Assembly: GCF_036373705.1 (NCBI RefSeq)
Contig: NC_089858.1
Coordinates: 36,655,137-36,719,136, forward strand
Source: Amia ocellicauda
Taxonomy: Eukaryota; Chordata; Actinopteri; Amiiformes; Amiidae
Direction of reading: 5' to 3'
DNA length: 64,000 nucleotides
The notes below the pieces were generated by a model. It did not search any database, had not been told where the DNA came from, and saw nothing but the letters and a program-made list of their open reading frames with translations. How positions within the stretch are numbered: the stretch's first letter is position 1; each line of letters starts with the position of its first letter. Shown one piece after another: positions 12,816-23,784 of the stretch. The position numbers and the translations under genes are program-made.

Positions 12816-15800
12816 CTAGGCGTACTCCATGTGCCCCTGGCCCTGCTGCTGGCCCCGGCTCTTGTCTCCGTGTCGCTCCGTGCTGGCGGGGGCCTTGATC
12901 TCCTGCGGTCGGGCTGACAGGTAGTCCTTCACCTCCATTTCATTGTTCCTGGCCTTCACAGTGGCCATGTGCAGCTTCTCCAGAAAGTCGGGCATCCCTG
13001 GACAGCAAAGACAAACAGGGAATGAAAGAGGCTCTAAAGTTCATCAAGACTGCTGGCTCTGTCACAGTACACTGTGTTTATGCAAACATAGGCGTTTGTA
13101 TGGGACACCGATCAACTGGGGTGAATTTAGAATATTGACCTGGGATATCGGAGAAGGGCAGCTCGGTGTCTCATGCAAAGTTGTAAGCAAATCATAAACA
13201 ATACACATCTCACTCTGGAAGATAAAAATACCTCCCAGACTAATTCTTATTTAATCTGGGAATGAAATGACTCAGGAGCCAGGTGCAACATTCGGATACG
13301 GTGCCACTGCTGGAACATTAAACCCACCTGACACAGGTTACACAAGAGTTACACAATGAAGGCAATCAAATATTGGTTTTAGAAACACTGGGAAGCATAG
13401 GATCATTTGTGTGCGGCTCTGCTGCGCCTCCCCCGAGAGGAGTCAGAGGTCAGAGGTCAGGGAACTCACCGCTAGACACCATCCAGCTCACACAGTAGCG
13501 TGGGAACACGGTCTGGGGGTCGTCACTGTACGTCAACAGGTAATCGAAGCCGTTCTGCACAGAAGAGGAGCACACACACACAGGGAAAGAAAGTACTTAA
13601 TGATATGTATCTTAACATAAAATACGAAATATTATGATCCTCAGCCACACTGAGAAGTCTCCAACCAACCTGCGATACTGCAGGCTGCACTGCTTGATAG
13701 AGAGAGAGCACAGTGCCCCCACTGCCCCAGACACTGGCACCAGCACTGGCTCCGCCTTCAGAATGCCCCAGCAGCCTTACCATCGCCCCTGCCCCCACCT
13801 CCACATCTATCACTGCCCCCACCCCCCACTGCCAGGAGTGCTCTAGAGTCACAGGTATCTCCTAGAGGCCTGGACGCCACACAGCGCACTGTACTCGCAG
13901 TGCTCATCGACTCCACTGCTCTTCCTCAGCTGCAAGGTGACCAAACTGTGGTGTTCAACCACAAAGTGAGCTCTCAAGCTGCTGGAGTCGCCTCTGAGAG
14001 ACACCAGCCACATCATTATCCACACCGGCACAGCAACCTGGCCACCCAGAGGGAGGGAGTGGCCCTGAGCTTGCGGAGGGTGGCAGAGAAGGTCACCCAG
14101 CAGTTTCCATGGGCCACAGTCGTGAACTCCACCCTGCTGCCCCGACAGGACGAGCCCCTGCGCACCATCGAGGGGCTCAACGGTAAGATCTTCAAGAGCT
14201 GCTTGCTGCTGCCCAGTGTGCGCATAGCCCCCCACCCCAGGCTGGGTACGCAGCACCTGTATGACCAGGTGCAGCTCAGCAGGCAGAACATCGGGATTTT
14301 TGCTAAAGTCCTAAAGGACTGCACCCTGGGCAGAGTCAGGACCCCCACCACCTCCCCCAGAGCACAACACCAGCACGAGCCAGGGCACAGACTGCCCCCG
14401 ATTTACACACAGGCCAGGCCATGCCCACCCAGAGCAACCCAGGCTAACCATGACCCACATGGCAGAACCCGCTACCGGGTTTTTCTTAATATAATATAAA
14501 CATTTCCTGTTTTTGGGGTTAAAACAATGATCCTTTTCATTCAAGGTAATACTTAAAAATAAATACTTCAAAAATAACAGAAATAAGAGCAAATCGAATG
14601 ACAAGTCGTTTGCTGTCAGTCAGTGCCTGGAACATACAGGGCCTGCGCTCCTCTGCATTTGGGCTGAAGAGCGCAGACCTGGAGCTCCTCAACAACATCA
14701 GCAGAGTGGATGTGCTGATCCTGCAGGAGACCACACGCTGTCCCGCACAGTACAGGGAGTTCATAGTGCCCTGTGTAAAGCTCCCTCGGGTCAGGAATAG
14801 CAGGGACAGGGGGGTGTCAGTGTGGTATAGAGAGGAGCTCAAAGTCCACATCTCTCCAGTACAGAAAGGGGAGACACACATATGGCTCAAAATCACAGGT
14901 GAAATATTACATCAACAAACCGACACATGCCTGTGAGCTGTCTACATGCCCCCCTCAGACTCCCCCTAATTTAAAGAGGAGGCATTCTACAACCTCTAGA
15001 CTGAAACGAGTCACGACCAGACCCTGGGCTGGGTGCTGCTGTGTGGAAACCTCAATGGCAGGAAGGTTGACTACATCAGCGCAGAGGGGAATGGACACAG
15101 CAGGGAGCGCTTCTCTGTACCACACACCAGTGACCTCCCGAAGACACAGCCACGACAGCATGGTCAACAAGAGCGGGTGGCAGGTACTGGGTCTCTGTGA
15201 AGGCCCGAGTCTGTACATTGTCAATGGCAGGACCAGGGGGGACTCCCTGGGGAGATTCACCTACAGTTCAGCCCTGGGTAACAGTGTAGTTGACATTGCC
15301 GTAACAGATACGGACCTGACAATATAAACCCCTTCATAGTGAAGCAACAAATGCCCCTTTCTGACCACAATCAACTAGTCCTGCATTTAAAATGATAAAC
15401 ACACAAACAAGAACCACAACCCCCAACAAATGAATTAAACTCAAACCCTCATACATATGGACAGAGGGTAGCACTGAGGAATTCAAGAAACAACTGAGCA
15501 GCCCAGAGTCTGAAGACACGCAAAACTATTTTCAGTCCACAAAATACGAGAGAAATACAATGGGAATATACCTGGCAGTAAAACAAATAATTACATTTTC
15601 GAAATATTATCCCAAAGAACTAAGCTTAAACGTTAAAAATTAAAAATTAAAAAATACAGACCGCAACAAACGAGATAAAAGGTGGTTTGATAAGCAGTGC
15701 GCGGCTGTCAGAAAAGAGCTCAACCAGGAGCTGCGGCTCGGCTACTGCCAGGCTGCACAACACTGCAGACGAGAAAAAGCACGACTACATGTCCCAGCAA

Positions 15801-17240
15801 TCATCAGAAATTAAATTTTCAATCGATCAAAATTCTTTCTTTTAAATTCAAAAAAACCTCTAAACTGTAAAAAGTAAAAAAAAATGAAAAACATTTAGCA
15901 ATCCAAAACAACACAATCTGGAAAAACTACTTTGAAAATGTATACCATCCAGTTGATGAAACACTAAATTCTGATCAGGCCAGCATCACCCAAAATTTCA
16001 CTTATTTGGAAAAAATTATTAAAAACAATCAAAACCCACTGTATGCCCCAATTACCTGGCTGGAGCTGATAAACCAAATCCGCAAACTGAAGCCCAGGAG
16101 AGCCAGCGGACCCGACTGCATCAGCAACGAGACACTGAAGCACAGCAGCCCTGAGCGGCAGGAGGCGCTGCTCAGACTCTTTAACCTGGTGCCGAGAGCT
16201 GGGTGTTTCCCTGAGGTCTGGAATCAAGGATTGATCACCCTGATTTATAAAAGTGGGGAGAAATTCAATCCCCAACAACTACCGGGACATCTGTGTGAGC
16301 AGTAACAGCAGCGGTTTTGCTCATGATTAAAACGTGCGAGAAAGGTTGGTTATGGGGGGGGTGCCGATGGTAAAACCGTGCGAGAGCGGGGGGGTTGGGG
16401 TGGGGACTGATGGTATTTTTGCCAAACCGCATTTATTAAAAAACATTTATTTTTGATTGGGCGGGGGGGGATAGCACCCCCTCACGGACCCCAGTTTGGG
16501 AACCTCTGGTGTAGGGGGTAAAGTCTATGACATCATCAAACCAATGTATTCGGAAAATAAGTGAGCAGTGAAAATTGGTGATAAAAGATCAGAGTTCTTC
16601 ATTCAGGGGCAGAGAGTGAGACAGGGCTGCAGTCTGAGTCCAACACTGTTCAACATCTACATCAACAAGTTGGTCACGGTGTTGGAGCAGTCTGACGCCC
16701 CCGGCTTCACACTCCACGACACAGAGATCAAGTTCCTGCTCTACGCAGACGACCTGGTGCTGCCGTTACAGAGCAGGGGCTGCAGCAGAACCAGGCCCTG
16801 CAAGAGCAGTTCTGTCACAAATGGGCCCTGGCAGTCAATCTGAACAAGTTATGGTTTTACAGACGAAAGCCAGATCTCAGGGACACAGATAGCGCCTCAC
16901 GCTGGGCAGCATGGTGCTACAGCACAGCACCAGCTACAGCTACCTGGGCCTGACCATCAGTGCCTCAGGGAATGTCAATCAGGCCACCAACACACTAAAA
17001 GAAAAAGCACATCGGGCTTTCTACGCCATAAAAACACAATTCAGCCAAACAAAAATACCCATACAAATCTGGTTGAAAATCTTCCAAGTAATTATCCAGC
17101 CAATCCTGCTCTACAGGAGTGAGGTGTGGGGTCCACTCAAACCCCACATATACAGGCTGGGACAAAAGCCTGATAGAAAAACTGCAACTTGAATTGTGTA
17201 AGCACATCCTGCAGGTCCACAGGAACTAAAGCTTGCATTG

Positions 17241-17306
<66 letters not shown>

Positions 17307-19462
17307 CTCACCTCATCAAAGGAAGTGTGTGGGCGGATCACCATCTTGGACTGGTAGGACCTCACCCGCACAAAGTCCTGGCTCTCGGGCACGGTGGGGT
17401 GCTCCACTGCCCTGCGCAGCCCAAACAAACGGGGACAGGGGTGTCAGTGCCAGACAGCGAGACTCAGCTTGCATACACAACCATACATCTGCTAACGGAT
17501 GACGGTTACAGTAAAGACCTTCAGCTAAAATAATAAAATACACATACAAACATAGTTCTGCAGGGTTTAAAACAATAGTGCAATGGTGAGGTAGACACAG
17601 CTGGTTGCCACAGTTCAGCAGTGGCACTACAGTCAATCTACTACTCCTCCCCTCCCCGATCAGAGAGGAGTCCGCTCTTACCTGGACATCAACACCATTA
17701 AATTGTTCTCCAGATCCACGCTGTAGCGTCGCACGTACACGTAATCCCGGGAGTACATCGGGTACTGGAAGACACAAACAGATGCATACTCTGAGTTTAC
17801 AGTGCATTTTCTAATACAGAGAACCAGCCCAGGTTTCCGATCCCAACCCCATGTCACGTATTTTGCCCTTTATTCCGTCCCACAGTGTGTATGATAACGA
17901 AGCACGCAAACATCTTTCTTCATGTGAAATGCAAGTCTCGGTGTACAACCACACAGCACAAGGCAATACAATGCAGGTGGTGAAAGGCATTACAAGGTGT
18001 TGTGTGCTGGTTTTAGGTGACATGGCTGAGTTTGTGTCACGAAAGGAAAACGAAAACAATCAATCAACCAACCAACCGTGTTAGGAGCCGACTCCTAAAG
18101 CAGGCTTCATATTTTAGGAAATATTTCACAATAACACAGGTAAAGCACAGATGGCCATTCTTACAGGGAAGTGTGTGACCCAGTGAACCACCTCCGACCC
18201 AGTTTTATCGTCGCGATCGATGACCTCCAGCTTAATCACCAGGGCGTCCCACTTCTTCCTGTACTCTGTGTCCAGCTGCGAGAGAGAGAAAGATCAGTTA
18301 GCAGTACAGCCCTAACAGACGAGTGCCATTAACATATTTGCTGCGAATACAAGGACACACATTACAGGATCTGAGATGCAAATGTCGTGCTGTACCTGGA
18401 CATTGAAGAACTGCCGGGGAGTGACATCTGTGTAGGTCCCCAGCACTGCAGAGAGGGAGAAACAGAAGGTTAAAACAGATCATTAAGGCAGTGTGTTAAG
18501 GAAAGTCCCAGACACGCTTTTGCATAAGACTTTTTCACAGCCTGTGTAAAGACTGCTAAAACACCGATGTTTTATCACTGTGTACTTGAAATGTATGCGA
18601 TTCAAAATGTTTCTAAGGCTGTCTCTCTGTGTAAGAAGTGACCTGACTGCCAGCACGGGCTTTGATATTTTAGGCAGCGGTGTCCTGCCAGCCCTGATTG
18701 GCTTTTCAACACTCAGAGCACTGACACAGTCAGCCAGGGGTCACTGAACTCCCAGCAGTTATGCAAATGCTATCTGAAGCGCATGGAGAGTGGGAAACCT
18801 TAATAAAAAATAGATAAACAAATCGGTAAATAACTGAGCCATTGGGGCGCTGCCATGGTGCTACCTCTGTACTGGTACAGGTGGCTGTCTGGGATGGGCT
18901 TCCTCCAGACCCGGAAGTTCTTCCTGTCCATGACGACCTCCCAGGCCTGCTCCTCGGGGCCCGGGTCCCTCTGCCAGCCCTGCTTGCTCATCCTGCTCAG
19001 CATCTCCACCGTCTGCATCTCATTGGCACACCTGAGGGAGAGCGAGGAGGATTTTTAGTTATTTGAGTATTTATAAAGTAATGAAACGTGAGGTGCATTG
19101 TCTGAATCATAACATTATTAATAGTATTAATAATTAGCTTATTTCCACAGACAAAGAAGAATGGGAAGGATTGTTTACTCCAGGCCGGTGCCTTTGAGGC
19201 CGGTCAGCAGGCTGTGGGAGTGGCGTCTCGGAACAAGGCCCCTGCTGTCTCCTAAGGACAAGCTCTCCTTTGACAGCAGAGCACGCATTGGCCTGTGGGG
19301 CCGCCGCCACACGCCTCCCTGCTACTCCTCCAGCAGGCCGGCTTATCAACGGCCCTGGCAAGATAACAGTGCACAATATGGCCCTGCCCCAGAGCGACAC
19401 AGAAATGCAAAAAAAAAACAAAAAAGTAAACAAAGTGAAGCGTTTTCTAACCTGCATCTGTA

Positions 19463-19493
<31 letters not shown>

Positions 19494-21846
19494 GCCCCCC
19501 TCCCACCCTCACATGAGGTGGGCAGAGATTCAGCCCCCCTGCCAGAACCCCAGCAGTGCCAAAGTAAACACACAGAGAGGTGCTGAAATGGCATGGCAGA
19601 GCTGTTTTTAGCATGGCCCATTCTGTAAACACGAACCACCACGTGCCCTTCTGAGAGCAACAGCATACTTCAAATGCCCTCTGAAGACTGTGCCCTCGCC
19701 ACCCCCCCTCAGCTCCAGCCTGCCAGATGCCGATTTAAAGCTGCAAAAACCCCTTTAACTACGCATCCAACGGCCCCTGCGCTGCGGCCATGGAGTTCGT
19801 CAGTCACAAGCAGACAGAGTAGCAACGTAGTGCTTCTAGAATAGATGGCTGGGCTTTATGCTCTGGCCACAGTCCACCTCCCTCCTGCACCTCTCTCTGG
19901 GACAGCTGCTTTGAGGAGAGGGGTCAAAAATGCAATTTGGCATTCGCCAGGAATATAATATTTGCTACATCCTGGTACTGCAGGAACAACATCAACTTCC
20001 TTCCTGTGGAATTCTCAAACAGGAAAAATTGGCAAGGCATGTGCCCTTCAACTTTTGGGGGGGGGATCATTTAATGGTGAACACACAGCCCCCTTAGTCT
20101 CACTGAAGTGATCTGAAACTGTGCCCTTGCCTCACAGCCATCTCCCTCTCAGAACAGCCGCTGTGGGTTCAGAAAGGAAGTAAAACTCTGACAAACAAAC
20201 GCCTGCTGCTTGCGGTCTCCCTGTTTTCAAGGTCGAGTTCTTAAATATAAAAAACTGACAAAAAAAAAAAAAAAGACAGGCATATAAAAATACAACAAAA
20301 ATATAAATTGCACAATGCATTGCACAATCTAGGTCTGTGTTGTATTTTTCTAGGCATGTTAGTTTACAATTAATTGTTTAAACTTAATTAAAAGTGAAGG
20401 AAATTAAGCTACCAATATATAGACCTCATGGGTATCAGCTACTGTGTGTGCGAGTTTATCAACAGGGTTAAAGAGTATTTAAACCTGAACAAATCTCACT
20501 CACAGGGCCGAAAAAGGTGGCCATTTTATATCAGCTGCCCCCCGCCCCGCTGAAGACAGCAGTGATAGCATTGAACATTACACAATGTCTAAAGGCAGAA
20601 AGCTGCTCAGGCAAAAGGTGAGGAGCAGGAGACGTCAGGAGCTGGAGATAAAGGGATAAGGGACTGGGGGGGAACTGAGGCTTAAGGGTTTAACAAGGAC
20701 GGGGAGGGCTTCCTGCCTCCCACACAAGTGAGACGAGTGGATCTGCGAGTGGAACACCCTATGCCACGGCTTGTCAGACACTCAAAAACAATTAGTGTTC
20801 GATGCACATGCTTCCCAAGACGGGGAGCAGAAACTTAGCGCCCGCAGTCTGGGTGACCGCCCCGGCACCGTCCCCCTGTGAATTCCACACACCGCGTCTC
20901 ACTGCAGAACGGAGGTTCCTCAAGTCCCTTTTGGCATTTATTTGGCCAGTGCTCTGCTGGGTGTTGTCTGGCAATAACGCACTGACCAATGCATTGCAGA
21001 ACAGGTTGGGGTGAGGCGAGACAGAAGTCAACTTAGAATGCAAGTCAACGAACTGAAAATATATCACTTAGAAAACAGGTTACTATGCCAGCTCTCTGCT
21101 GTATTCTGGAACTGCCCTGTACATGTTTACCTATCCCATGATCCTCCAGGAACTTGGCAGACAAGACTGAAAATTGCCAACAGCAACACAAACTTGAACA
21201 GATGCAACTTGTGTAGTTAGTTACGGCCTACAAATGGCTGAAAAAAAAGCTCTTGGGAGTAGCGATTCAGGCTGGAGGAAGTGGAAACAACCATTGTCTC
21301 TACAGTAGCTGTGTTGGTGTGGGGAATATGTATTGCTTTAAGTGTATACACAGCAATTGAAGCCTAAATAAATGACAGCGGTGATCTGTGATTGCTGACG
21401 TGAAAGGAAAACCAACAACATAAAGGTTCATTCAATCTAACATGCTGATTATGTGTTTGTTTCCTCCACTCGTACCTCTGCAGCTCCTCGTCTCGGATCT
21501 TCTCTTCCTCCCACATGAAGACGCCGACCAGCGCGGCCAGCAGGTGGCCAGTGCGGGGGTGCCGGCTCCGCAAGCGCCGCCACAGGTTGCCCATCAGGCT
21601 GCGGCGGGAGCGCTCGGAGTACAGGCTGCCGTACAGCTCGCCGATCTGGTGCGCCCTCCGCAGCCGCTGTCCCGACACGAAGCTGCACTGGTTGTACAGG
21701 ATGGACATCATGCCTTTGCTCCGCTCGGCCCTCCCGCCGCTCTGCACCCAGGACAGCACGGAGCCCAGCCAGGCCGGCAGCCCGCTGCCCTCTTTAGTGC
21801 CCAGGGTCGCCACTCGGGCGTGCATGCGCGGGATTGACTGAAACAT
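12816..21846 (-). CDS. stard7: StAR-related lipid transfer protein 7, mitochondrial
   Basis: STARD7 carries phosphatidylcholine to mitochondria; PARL cleavage partitions it between the intermembrane space and cytosol (established knowledge). Coding exons in order: 21476-21846, 18865-19031, 18396-18445, 18165-18275, 17682-17764, 17312-17411, 13470-13554, 12816-12997. All have AG/GT borders and consistent phases and give 382 aa plus TAG; human is about 370. Residues 1-97 are Arg-rich with few acids, as in a mitochondrial presequence. HLLAALVGVFMW (about 101-112) is the membrane segment cut by PARL in the family. The START domain runs from about 154 (AWEVVMDRKNFRVWRKP) to 349 (GMPDFLEKLHMATVKAR), ending in MEYA. 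The start at 21844-21846 is chosen because it precedes the presequence; an in-frame ATG at 21973-21975 would add 43 residues if no splice acceptor is used at 21898. Intron 6 is enlarged by a LINE. Confidence 0.95.
13870..17235 (+). mobile_element. Decayed L2/CR1-like LINE in stard7 intron 6
   Basis: The element lies opposite to stard7. At 13900-14330 the translation resembles the SGNH-esterase ORF1 known from CR1/L2-type LINEs: IIIHTGTATW, NSTLLPRQDEPLRTIEGLN, HLYDQVQLS and FAKVLKDCTLGR. From 14598 an APE-type endonuclease begins (SVSAWNIQGLRSSAFG, DVLILQETTRC) and then shifts frame; its GDLN box reads GNLN near 15047. RT pieces follow: LKPRRASGPDCISNETLKH (16090-16140), VRQGCSLSPTLFNIYINKL and LLYADDLVL (16615-16760), then YSYLGLTISASGNVNQATN and WLKIFQVIIQPILLYRSEV (16930-17125). 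Stops, frameshifts and an insertion at about 16310-16516 make it dead. The 5' limit is approximate; the 3' end is just before a (GA)n tract. Confidence 0.75.
16310..16516. mobile_element. Possible hAT-type insertion inside the LINE
   Basis: This noncoding stretch interrupts the LINE between the RT parts encoding DICVSSNS and GKVYDIIKPMY. One end begins CAGCGGTTTTG. The other, reverse-complemented, begins CAGAGGTTCCCAAACTGGGG, a form typical of hAT element ends. No clear 8-bp target duplication was found, so a replacement or partial deletion is also possible. Confidence 0.35.
17245..17301. repeat. (GA)n tract next to a stard7 splice donor
   Basis: About 28 GA units. In the stard7 pre-mRNA this is a (UC)n tract that begins about ten bases inside intron 6, after the exon ending at 17312. 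Confidence 0.9.
19467..19493. repeat. (CA)n microsatellite in stard7 intron 1
   Basis: About 13 CA units. Nothing else recognisable lies in the 2.4-kb intron 1 (19032-21475). Confidence 0.9.
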
Positions 21847-22787
21847 GTCTGCGGGTTGGGCTGCTCCCTCCTCGTCCCGGTGCGCGGCGCGGACGTCCTG
21901 TGCGAGCAGATACGACACTGTTACACACCTGAAGCCAACAGAGAGCATTAGAGGCGGCGTCTGCGACACATGCACCCCATGCCACGCCAGTGCAGCGGGG
22001 GTCAGTGCAGATGCAGATATCTTGGTTAGCCCATCAGTAATTAACCCAGAAAGTACAAAAGATGCTTCTGACTAAATACACAATCAGCTAAGAAAGCCAG
22101 ACAAGTTTTAGTAAAAAACAACAACAACAACCACTCACTTCCTGTTTTAAATGGTGCAGCCCGTTAGCTAAAGCTGAATGAGTGCAGTCTGCAGGTTTAG
22201 CAGAAGCAACCGTTCAGTTTACAGCCCTCACCAATTCTTTTTTTTTTTTTCGATTTTGGACACGGCCACACATTTCTGTGACGTGTGAAACTACGGAGCA
22301 GCTCGCTGATCACCTGGCCCACGATGAGACGCATGCACGACCTCCTGCGCCGTGACAGCCGTCCCGGAGCCCCGCAAACAACTGCCGACTGCGCTCCGCA
22401 GAGGGAGCATTTCTGCGGAGATCGACCCGGCTACAGCTCACCCCCATAAAACCACACAGCCTGTCTGCACAATTTCTATGCAATTGCAACACAAACAAAC
22501 AAACAGTTAAGGGGTTATTTCCCTACCAAATGACATTCACCGGACCACTGACTTTCCCAGAAACGTTTTCTGTGCACCTTCCTCACAAAAGCAGTCTACA
22601 AGCCTGGCCGTGTCGGTTTGCCGTCCTCACAGTCCTGCCGGGGTGCACGGGGCACGGAATCACTTCTATCGATCTGATCTGATAAAGAAAATTAAATATG
22701 GATCTCCCTTCTTTCACCTCCTTCCTTCCAAGTCTATTCCTGCGGCCTCTCACATGTCACATGGCCAAGGCAACCTACCCCGTTAAC

Positions 22788-22955
22788 CACGCCCACTGCG
22801 CTGTAACCCCGCCCTCCGGGCGCAAGACTATTTGGTTCCCCCGTCAGCCTCGCTTTTCTATTGGCCGTAAAGGCTGCCAGTCTTCGTTTTTTGCTCCCGC
22901 CCACCAAGCAGTTCGGAAGAGTCGCTCTTCAGGAATATTTTCTGCGTCGACGTCA
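22788..22955 (-). promoter_or_regulatory. Candidate stard7 promoter
   Basis: In the direction of stard7 transcription this has a CRE-like TGACGTC (22949-22955), a CCAAT box (22860-22864), an Sp1-type GGGCGGGG (22807-22814) and GGGCGTGG (22788-22795). It lies about 0.95 kb upstream of the start codon. The good acceptor at 21898-21899 (CTGCTCGCACAG) therefore suggests a noncoding first exon here spliced to the coding exon. The transcription start and first donor were not identified. 21898-22787 shows no other gene. Confidence 0.45.
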
Positions 22956-23222
22956 GAAAGGACCCCGATGCCAGGCTTTGTGGAAAGGTGAAAGCATGGC
23001 TATGTCAGTGCCTGCCTCCAATGGGACACGTGTTTTTCCTTTCTTTGCTTTGCCAGATTAGCGTGTCCCTTCAAAGGTCATTATACTGTAATAATCCAGC
23101 TTTACAGGTTATTAAACACATTGGCTCCGGCCATTGTATGTTCTGCCTTTTCTTAGTGTGGTGTTTAAAACAGTTAAATGCCTGTATTAACGATTCAAGT
23201 GTATCCCGTTTGCCACACACAC
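22956..23222. other. Flank between stard7 promoter and LINE cluster
   Basis: A short intergenic stretch with no gene. It ends at the outer target-site duplication of the LINE cluster, so it is the original genomic flank at the LINE 3' side. Confidence 0.5.
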
Positions 23223-23243
23223 TAAAAAAATATATTAGCTAAC
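23223..23243. repeat. Target-site duplication, 3' side of LINE copy 2
   Basis: A 21-bp sequence, T followed by seven A and then TATATTAGCTAAC, identical to 28778-28798. It borders the 3' end of the LINE copy at 23244. Confidence 0.85.
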
Positions 23244-23784
23244 TATTTTATTGAATTTAGTATTTTTCATTTCATAAAATAAAAACAATTCAATTTTTTT
23301 AATACTTGTGATTAAAATAATTAAATTATCAATCCTTAAAATCACTTAAAAAATTTTAAAATCTGTGATTTTAACAAAGAACAAAACAATTAACTTCAAA
23401 TTAAACGTGCCCAAAACAACAAAACAAACGTGATAAAAGCAAACACTGCTCACCAACAAAAAAGTCAAATACATTGAAAATAACTGAAAATGCATTGAAC
23501 AAAATAAAGAAACAATTAAAAAAGTAAAAATAAAAAACAAACAAAAAAGGTCCAATGCATTTAAAATTAATCCAAAACGGTCAATGTATTTGACAAAAGA
23601 ATATAACAAAACTTAAACCAAAAAAACCCTAAACAATGTGGTTTAAAAGCAACTAAATCTTTAAAAACAATTAAGATTCATATTTAAAATCTTTTTTTTT
23701 AAAACAATCATCCATAAAATCTTTAAAAGATCTTGGACTCGGGCTCCAGCAGGGGGAACTGACCGTCCCCGGAGGTGGGTCCCA

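Noticed and set aside
12424-12819. 131-aa Arg-Glu repeat protein
   Set aside because: It is a translation of the (GA)n tract running into the antisense of the last stard7 exon.
23346-23609. Hydrophobic 87-aa frame, repeated at 28896-29195
   Set aside because: Phe/Leu-rich translation of AT-rich LINE 3' UTR; both copies differ by frameshifting indels.
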